From positions 5,852-19,192 of the forward strand of contig JAOXYB010016221.1 of NCBI GenBank assembly GCA_028565635.1: 13,341 nt of DNA, in the 5' to 3' direction. Numbering within the stretch: position 1 is the stretch's first letter; every line of letters begins with the position of its first letter. The translations under genes and the position numbers were made by a program. The stretch comes from Phoronis ovalis. Its lineage: Eukaryota; Phoronida; Phoronidae. Positions 10,101 through 13,341 of the stretch are shown one piece after another. The notes under the pieces were generated by a model. It was given only the letters and a program-made list of their open reading frames with translations. It searched no databases and had not been told where the DNA came from.

Positions 10101-10222
10101 CTGTAGTCTGGTATCCAAATGTGGAATCTGTAGAGCTGAACACAACGAATCTATATGTGGACCTAATGATGGGGACGGTGGACCCAAAATGGCGGCAACA
10201 CCTTTACTAGCAAGTCCACATA
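913..10222 (-). CDS. Grik: kainate-type ionotropic glutamate receptor subunit, partial, 10 exons (A-J)
   Basis: Gene-level entry; the coding parts are the ten exons listed separately. The product is a subunit of a tetrameric glutamate-gated cation channel of the postsynaptic or presynaptic plasma membrane. The joined exons give 678 codons in family order: ATD (exons A-F), linker (G), S1 (H and start of I), M1, M2 pore loop and M3 (I), and S2 (end of I and J). Diagnostic motifs are [15 protein letters not shown] in M3, MQQGSD in the pore loop, [13 protein letters not shown] in S1 and [10 protein letters not shown] in S2. Five N-glycosylation sequons are present (NIT, NQS, NSS, NIS, NKT). The ATD cysteines of the conserved family disulfide are both there (CGLAS in exon A, LTCNM in exon E). 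Residues around REQVVDFTK keep the Glu, Asp and Lys that form the kainate-receptor sodium/chloride dimer-interface site, which favours kainate over AMPA type. Signal peptide, first part of the ATD, M4 and tail are outside the window. Subtype among GRIK1-3-like receptors is not resolved. Confidence 0.95.
1139..1597 (-). other. Intron between exons I and J
   Basis: 459 bp, GTGAGT donor to TTGTTAG acceptor. Contains one half of the dispersed repeat pair and nothing else recognised. Confidence 0.9.
1317..1345 (+). repeat. Diverged dispersed repeat, copy 1
   Basis: This 29-bp stretch ending CCGCTAGTGTT matches 4142-4170 at about 24 of 29 positions. About 100 bp downstream in both places is a second, looser match around ACTTTTGAC...AATCA. 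It lies in the intron between exons I and J. It may be a remnant of an old dispersed repeat; alone it is weak evidence. Confidence 0.4.
1598..2158 (-). CDS. Grik: Exon I: end of S1, M1, pore loop, M3, start of S2
   Basis: 561 nt, 187 codons (residues 417-603), phase 0 at both ends; the channel core in one exon. Exon-relative residues: 6-26 carry the S1 binding motif [11 protein letters not shown] with the agonist-binding Arg and then VVDFTKPFM; about 54-76 M1; 102-118 the pore loop [15 protein letters not shown]; about 125-153 M3 with [10 protein letters not shown]; 175-187 the S2 start, where GGSTM holds the Ser-Thr that contacts the agonist gamma-carboxylate. The Q/R-site codon is CAG (1822-1820), a calcium-permeable type unless edited. 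The proline normally preceding LT in the binding motif is Gln here. The acceptor is AATTGCAG before 2158 and the donor is CAGG|GTGAGT after 1598. The best-supported exon in the window. Confidence 0.97.
2159..2548 (-). other. Intron between exons H and I
   Basis: 390 bp, GTACGT donor to AATTGCAG acceptor preceded by a T-rich tract. Nothing else recognised. Confidence 0.9.
2549..2758 (-). CDS. Grik: Exon H: ligand-binding half S1
   Basis: 210 nt, 70 codons (residues 347-416), phase 0 at both ends. EQPYVM continues the exon G strand to match [24 protein letters not shown] is the S1 helix (FEGYCIDLLREL in GRIK2), and APDGNYGLP holds the tyrosine whose counterpart stacks over bound agonist. [10 protein letters not shown] corresponds to NGMVRELIDH. 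The acceptor is GTTTCAG before 2758 and the donor is TCGA|GTACGT after 2549. The 1974-bp intron upstream is the longest fully contained in the window. Confidence 0.94.
2759..4732 (-). other. Intron between exons G and H (1974 bp)
   Basis: GTACGT donor to GTTTCAG acceptor. Holds one copy of the faint dispersed repeat (4142-4170). Open frames at 3412-3624 (minus) and 4346-4597 (plus) show no family resemblance, and exons G and H join in register without any extra coding segment, so no exon is missing here. Confidence 0.85.
4142..4170 (+). repeat. Diverged dispersed repeat, copy 2
   Basis: Partner of the 1317-1345 stretch, in the same orientation, within the intron between exons G and H. The shared end is CCGCTAGTGTT, and the looser second match follows near 4234-4270. 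Confidence 0.4.
4733..4852 (-). CDS. Grik: Exon G: ATD to S1 linker and first S1 strand
   Basis: 120 nt, exactly 40 codons (residues 307-346), phase 0 at both ends. It opens [10 protein letters not shown], the counterpart of IGTWDPASG in GRIK2, and closes with [10 protein letters not shown], which corresponds to NRSLIVTTIL, the first beta strand of the ligand-binding domain. Three glycosylation sequons (NSS, NIS, NKT) cluster here, as expected for an exposed linker. The acceptor is TTATTTAG before 4852 and the donor is TCTG|GTACGT after 4733. Too short to stand out by length; placed by alignment, splice sites and phase. Confidence 0.93.
4853..5660 (-). other. Intron between exons F and G
   Basis: 808 bp, GTAAGT donor to TTATTTAG acceptor. 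Contains the 31-bp minisatellite; otherwise nothing recognised. Confidence 0.9.
5260..5362 (+). repeat. 31-bp minisatellite, three units
   Basis: Units at 5260-5300, 5301-5331 and 5332-5362, each built as CAGCATTGAAACAG(A/G)ACAT, then an AT run, then GGGTCCTA. Units 2 and 3 differ by one base. Unit 1 is 41 bp because its internal AT run is expanded by five AT pairs, making a microsatellite within the minisatellite. It lies in the intron between exons F and G. Confidence 0.9.
5661..5765 (-). CDS. Grik: Exon F: ATD, GLTG segment
   Basis: 105 nt, 35 codons (residues 272-306), phase 0 at both ends. [12 protein letters not shown] matches HWEGLTGRITF and [11 protein letters not shown] matches RTDFDLDVISL of kainate receptors. 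This is the last ATD segment before the linker, and it ends MRS in the place of LEK. The donor is ATCG|GTAAGT. The acceptor, TTTTAAG before 5765, has a poor pyrimidine tract but a TTAAC branch-like sequence just upstream. It was chosen because joining LNM from exon E to VEMEGLTG aligns without gaps with the family. Confidence 0.9.
5766..6216 (-). other. Intron between exons E and F
   Basis: 451 bp, GTAAGT donor to TTTTAAG acceptor. The 3' end is unusually poor in pyrimidines. Nothing else recognised. Confidence 0.88.
6217..6381 (-). CDS. Grik: Exon E: ATD, YDAV helix and second disulfide cysteine
   Basis: 165 nt, 55 codons (residues 217-271), phase 0 at both ends. It starts [18 protein letters not shown], the counterpart of TTDAALMYDAVHVVSVAV in vertebrate kainate receptors. 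NQS is a glycosylation sequon. The cysteine in LTCNM should form the ATD disulfide with the exon A cysteine. It ends TLFNYLNM before a CATG|GTAAGT donor. Two acceptors lie six bases apart: ATATAG before 6381 and CACAG before 6375. I chose 6381 because it follows the longer pyrimidine run and gives the better family alignment; using the inner site would only remove Ser-Gln. Confidence 0.92.
6540..6657. repeat. Imperfect 30-33 bp tandem array inside family B element
   Basis: Four degenerate units, each containing on the minus strand a core like CACTTCCTTAGGGG followed by a T-run and CAAAA. The cores lie near 6551-6564, 6580-6593, 6615-6628 and 6644-6657. Minus-strand frames through it show repeats such as HFIRGVF, PFLRGVF and HFLRVVF, which is a translation of the repeat, not a protein. 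A weaker fifth unit may follow to about 6690. Confidence 0.75.
6678..6760. repeat. GC-rich imperfect hairpin inside family B element
   Basis: The left arm contains CGTGATTTT, then AACAG and a CG-rich run. The complement of the right arm (6722-6757) reads CGTGATTTT, then AACAG and another CG-rich run. The loop between them includes TAACGCGCTTTG. The arms are around 30 bp with mismatches and small offsets. The CG-rich centre (6705-6732) is strikingly rich in GCGC/CGCG compared with its AT-rich surroundings. The structure is in an intron and would also form in the pre-mRNA. Confidence 0.65.
7174..7341 (-). CDS. Grik: Exon D: ATD, second lobe
   Basis: 168 nt, 56 codons (residues 161-216), phase 0 at both ends. 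It begins [20 protein letters not shown], which continues exon C in register with the family pattern [23 protein letters not shown]. NIT is an N-glycosylation sequon at the place of NMT in GRIK2. The rest, [12 protein letters not shown] and a variable charged stretch ending GGIK, corresponds to the FRxLNxxNP strand and the weakly conserved loop before the YDAV helix. The acceptor is CTTTCAG before 7341 and the donor is CAAG|GTATAT after 7174. Confidence 0.92.
7342..8219 (-). other. Intron between exons C and D
   Basis: 878 bp, GTAAGT donor to CTTTCAG acceptor. Very AT-rich with many A/T runs; no gene, repeat or RNA recognised. The open frame at 7553-7759 looks random. Confidence 0.9.
8220..8273 (-). 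CDS. Grik: Exon C: 54-nt ATD micro-exon
   Basis: Exactly 18 codons (residues 143-160), [18 protein letters not shown], between a TTGTGTTGCAG acceptor and a TTTG|GTAAGT donor. It aligns residue for residue with the AMAMGMMTEYYHYIFTTL segment of vertebrate GRIK proteins. From memory, a 54-nt exon also occurs at this place in GRIK genes, which would make the intron positions ancient. Both ends are phase 0, so skipping it would delete 18 residues of the ATD without a frameshift. Too short to find by length alone; supported by phase, both splice sites and alignment. Confidence 0.92.
8274..9056 (-). other. Intron between exons B and C
   Basis: 783 bp, GTAAGT donor to TTGTGTTGCAG acceptor. Nearly half is copy 1 of the family A element (8460-8804). 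Confidence 0.9.
8460..8804 (+). mobile_element. Short TIR element, copy 1 (MITE-like, family A)
   Basis: 345 bp, lying in the intron between exons B and C. Its ends are inverted repeats: AATAGACTATTTGCAT at the left and its complement at the right, with 24 of 27 positions matching (8460-8486 against 8778-8804). The interior has no coding frame. It is homologous to the reverse complement of copy 2 through most of its length, for example at the GGCATCCTTTAGTTA, AATCTGACTTTAGAAAA and GAGGGTATTTCT blocks. It carries an extra internal segment with TGTGAATGAA and its complement TTCATTCACA. A clear target duplication is not visible; TA just inside AATA...TATT is possible. Most likely a non-autonomous DNA transposon; the superfamily is not determined. 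Confidence 0.8.
9057..9226 (-). CDS. Grik: Exon B: ATD, middle
   Basis: 170 nt. The first two bases (GT) complete the Gly codon begun in exon A, giving SKT-G-LFKL, which aligns with the DDSTGLIRLQEL block of vertebrate kainate receptors. Fifty-six further codons (residues 87-142) follow, with LTIREVSE corresponding to LKIRQLP, then [10 protein letters not shown] and a leucine-rich end, ALLLKI. The acceptor is TTTTCCAG before 9226 and the donor is AATT|GTAAGT after 9057. The reading frame stays open into the intron on the upstream side, so the start was chosen by splice consensus, phase and family alignment. It contributes part of the clamshell ATD that drives subunit assembly. It contains no N-glycosylation sequon. 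Confidence 0.92.
9227..9964 (-). other. Intron between exons A and B
   Basis: 738 bp, phase 1, GTAAGA donor to TTTTCCAG acceptor. Nothing else recognised. Confidence 0.9.
9965..10222 (-). CDS. Grik: Exon A: ATD, first lobe
   Basis: 258 nt, entering in phase 1 (TA completes a split codon) and leaving with one G of a split Gly codon. It encodes residues 1-85: [14 protein letters not shown], then [13 protein letters not shown], then [10 protein letters not shown] and a segment ending GSKTG. This matches the kainate-receptor ATD segment running from the first disulfide cysteine through the GVAAIFGP, NALGVPH and FYVSLYP blocks to the WKTVTVVYD strand. The acceptor is TTTCAG before 10222 and the donor is ACAG|GTAAGA after 9965. 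Residue 1 is the cysteine expected to pair with the one in exon E. An in-frame continuation upstream of the acceptor is not needed, since family members have a preceding exon with the signal peptide and first strand. That exon was not found up to 13341. Confidence 0.93.
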
Positions 10223-10753
10223 CTGAAATGGAAAATACTAATTTAAATTCAGTGAATATTTTTTACATATAAATTTAATGAAAAAATAAACATCAATAAT
10301 GACCCTGGTCAGGATCGGTTCCCCGAATTGTTGACCTCCTCTTTAGAATACATGATGACCAGCTGACCGTTTAGTTTTTCGCAATTTTACAGAGGTTTCG
10401 AAGGAAAGTCAAACCAGTTCTACCGTTATGCAGCTTACCGCTATACGATTAAGTTTCGAAGTCATATTTTAAAGCACATAATATATAAAGCAGAACGAAG
10501 TTTCAAAAAAATGAGTTACTTTACTAGAGATACGTGTTGGAAGTAAATTTGGACAAGGTTGAGCATTGTATTTGCAGGCTTAAATTTTTAAAGTGTTTTT
10601 AAAACCACGAGGTTCACCAAAAGTGGCCTCTTTGTTGATTATATAATCAGGTGAAAGACATGTTAAAGCAGTCGCTTTACATTTTTATGTTAGTACATTT
10701 TCAAAATGTATACTTTTATTACAATTAGTCTATCGTTTCGTTTAATCACCTAA

Positions 10754-11013
10754 AATATACTATTGGCACGCACTTAGTGGAGCCTCTAGTCTCAGACCCA
10801 AGCGATCAAACCATGTCGCATTCTGTGAATGAGCAATAAAAAAAATGTTATGGTCTTTGATCTTAGAAATACCCTCCTTTTTATCAACACATACATTTTC
10901 ACCGAGTTAAAGCTTTTCTAAAGTCAGATTAAAAAGTTTTATGTATAACTAAAGGATGCCGGTATTGGATGGGTCTGACTGCAGCGCCCTCAAGTGCATG
11001 CAAATAGTCTATT
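10754..11013 (-). mobile_element. Short TIR element, copy 2 (MITE-like, family A)
   Basis: 260 bp in the intron upstream of exon A, in the opposite orientation to copy 1. The end near 11013 reads, on the minus strand, AATAGACTATTTGCAT then CACTTGAGGGCGCT, almost identical to the left end of copy 1. The other end, AATATACTATTGGCA, is more diverged, with 21 of 27 positions matching across the pair (10754-10780 against 10987-11013). It is about 85 bp shorter than copy 1, mostly from an internal difference on the side away from the conserved end. No protein-coding capacity. The target duplication is unclear, since AATA and TATT border both copies and may be part of the repeat. Confidence 0.8.
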
Positions 11014-13291
11014 AACCTCACTCAAAGTAAGAAGTGTAGACAGAATGCCGCGTAAGGTACTAGTCATCTTAAATCTATCTACTTTCCAAGAATATGAGTA
11101 TATAGCACAGAGCAGGTGAAAGGATGTAAGAAGAAATATTATGCAAACAGTCGTAACACAACAAGTGAACTAGAAAGCATAAACAGATGGAAGTAAAATA
11201 AGATGTTAAAGAATATATTTCTTGGAATTTTAATGATTCGTAAAAATATATACGAGAAAGCAGTACTAGTGTGTCTATTTTAAAAACTGTTATAATTTGT
11301 ACAAACTGTATTTCTGTTACCTATGCTGCTTCCTTTTATAGTAACACCCGAAGATTACTATGTGAAACGTTTTATAATAAGACGCACAATAAACAAACGC
11401 ACCGATTTCGAATGTTATTATCTAAACTTAGTTACGGTCGCGGTTGTCATTTCCGAAAGTCTCACTAGGTGGTCTGAAGTATTACACGGTAAACCATGTC
11501 GGCCTGTTTGGAAATTTAACTGTGGTTAGCGTTTCAATATCTTAATTTCTTGTGTAAATAATGCAAAAAAGCAACATCTACTACTATGGCAGATAAATTC
11601 AGCCTTGACCTTGTACCAAATTTAACAAAATTAGAATGCAGTTCTTTGCGACCGCACTAGATATATAACAGGTGCATCCCAAGGTATGTCGCAATTAATG
11701 AATTTAAATAAAACGCAGGTTTTAACAGCAAATAACATAATCCGTCATGGAATTGTAGTAAAATATATTTTTCTCTTTTAAATAAATATATCTTGATACT
11801 GCAAGGGAGGAAAATGCATTAATATTTTCAACATTTTCTGGTTTTGTTTTTTTTTCTGTTACAGTAATGAAGATATAATGCGGCTCATACCTCTGTACTA
11901 ACCTTATTGCACGGAAAGGTGCATTTAAAATATGATAACAGCAGCTGAACTTCTTAAACACAGGCGTTTCCGGATATTTACCCTGGTTGTCAATGGGTCA
12001 AGAAGATGCGTTACAAATTCCGAAACAGATAATAGGATCTGATAATAACTTTGTAAATGAACTCGGCTTGCTATATAAGGAAACTATGTCATTATATCGA
12101 TAATTATTTATTCGCTTGTGGTATATGACTAAACTACCATAAATTCCTGAAAATATGAGTTGCTATCATATCCGCATTGCTTAGCACTAAAATGTAATAT
12201 CTAAGCGCATTTTTCAGAAAATTGTATGTGTCAATTTAAGGCAACTATCCGCAAAAACAAAATGTTTAACTACTGTCATTGCTTTGAAGGCATTATCCTT
12301 ACGACAGAGATGAAGACATTTTATGAATGTGCATTATAGATTTACAAAGATAGCAAATTGCACTAAAAACGCACATCGATTGCTAAAATAGGAAACTGCG
12401 TAACAGAATTTTAAAGTAAATATAACAAAGGTCGTCATGCTATATGTTCTCAGTGTATGCAATCAATGTGTAACAGGTAAATCACATTATACATAAATAA
12501 TAACTTTACTTCTAACAATAGCATAATCTTTTTTCTATATCGTAGCATGCATACACGGGATATATACACCCTCGGTGAGAAGATTTTTTTTTCTAATTTT
12601 CACTCGTGTACCATCTTGCTCCAATGAGTGAGACATTCACATTTCATTGTATTTCTTTATTCTTTTTAAACCAATACGTACTCGACATGTATTCATATCG
12701 GCACATAGCAGTTTTTTTAAAGTTTATAAACTACCATAGGATCAATTAAGCAGATACCTTTTGATTGAAATGACGTATACTAAAATTAGTAACCTTTCTA
12801 AATAATTAAAACATACATTTGGTGACTGACTATGAACATTTCGTTTTTGTTTACATTTTTTTAAAACTCTGCATTACCCAAATTTGGCAATAAATTATGT
12901 AACGCGGCACTTCACTAAACTAAAGTGTGAAACTTAGATATACGCATGCCGCTAACATTCCTCAAATAAACGATTCATTTCCTGAATATGATATTTCAGC
13001 TGTTAGCTTTGATGTTCAGATTAACATTGTAGGTAAGTACCCTTAATTTAAAATAGTTTTGAAATTGTGAAACCGGGTTTAACATTCATTTAAAGCAAGT
13101 AATGATTTTAAAGTATAGTATCTCGGGTCAAAGTAAAATGTATTTTATTATCAATTCTAGAAATTACACCAAAAACGATTTCGTAAAATCAGTGCATGAC
13201 ACAATCTATTCTTCCTAATATATAAATTGGTAATAAAGTAAGTTAAACATACCATGTATTAACGCATGCGTATTATTGTAGCAAAGCATAT

Positions 13292-13316
13292 AGTATTGTA
13301 ACCAGTATTGTAACCT
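13292..13316 (+). repeat. 12-bp direct repeat, two copies
   Basis: AGTATTGTAACC occurs twice back to back near the window end, in the upstream intron. Too short to classify. Confidence 0.6.
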
Positions 13317-13341
13317 TACCCAATGTCGTTAGTCTAATAAT

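Larger units (their letters stand above)
10223..13341 (-). other. Intron upstream of exon A, continuing out of the window
   Basis: At least 3.1 kb ending in TTTCAG before exon A. It holds copy 2 of the family A element (10754-11013) and a 12-bp duplicated sequence at its far end. I checked minus-strand GTA(A/T)G-like donors (near 10437, 11319, 11435, 12300, 12509, 12866, 13028, 13248, 13318) for a phase-1 exon with the family's AFRFAV...IN pattern. None had an adequate open frame or similarity, so the preceding exon is taken to lie outside. Confidence 0.75.

Noticed and set aside
11722-11961. Minus-strand 79-codon frame as a possible N-terminal exon
   Set aside because: Lacks the expected AFRFAV...IN pattern, has no suitable phase-1 donor and is low-complexity AT-rich.
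13319-13341. Donor-like GTAAGG at the window end with a phase-1 G, possible preceding exon
   Set aside because: The visible codons (IIRLTTL) do not resemble the DSFEASKK-like end expected of the preceding exon, and too little sequence remains to judge.

Overview
The window comes from a eukaryotic nuclear genome, most likely an invertebrate animal. It is AT-rich, has no compact operon-like gene order, and carries one long gene on the minus strand split into short exons with GT...AG introns of about 0.4 to 2 kb. The encoded protein is a kainate-type ionotropic glutamate receptor (GRIK1-3 / invertebrate KaiR-like group). The phylum cannot be fixed from this sequence alone.

Ten coding exons can be placed, read from high to low coordinates: 10222-9965, 9226-9057, 8273-8220, 7341-7174, 6381-6217, 5765-5661, 4852-4733, 2758-2549, 2158-1598 and 1138-913. 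Every junction has a GT donor and an AG acceptor, and the phases fit. The joined exons give 678 complete codons plus a split codon at each end, with no stop or frameshift. In order they encode most of the amino-terminal domain (ATD), the linker, ligand-binding half S1, M1, the re-entrant pore loop M2, M3, and most of S2. Residue numbers in this report count the first complete codon (Cys, 10220-10218) as 1. The signal peptide and start of the ATD lie beyond 13341. The end of S2, M4 and the cytoplasmic tail lie below position 1. The gene is therefore partial at both window edges but looks intact and functional.

The remaining sequence is intron. It holds two related copies of a short terminal-inverted-repeat (TIR) element, 8460-8804 and 10754-11013, in opposite orientation and flanking the first two exons. 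It also holds a different MITE-like element (6485-6804) bounded by an 8-bp direct repeat and containing a 30-33 bp tandem array and a GC-rich hairpin, a 31-bp minisatellite (5260-5362), an (ATT)n tract, and a faint dispersed repeat pair. I found no tRNA or rRNA gene, CRISPR array or second protein-coding gene. No clearly undescribed system is visible. The observations most worth checking are the inverted element pair around exons A and B, a non-proline ligand-binding motif in S1, a tandem splice acceptor, and the transposon-derived repeats.
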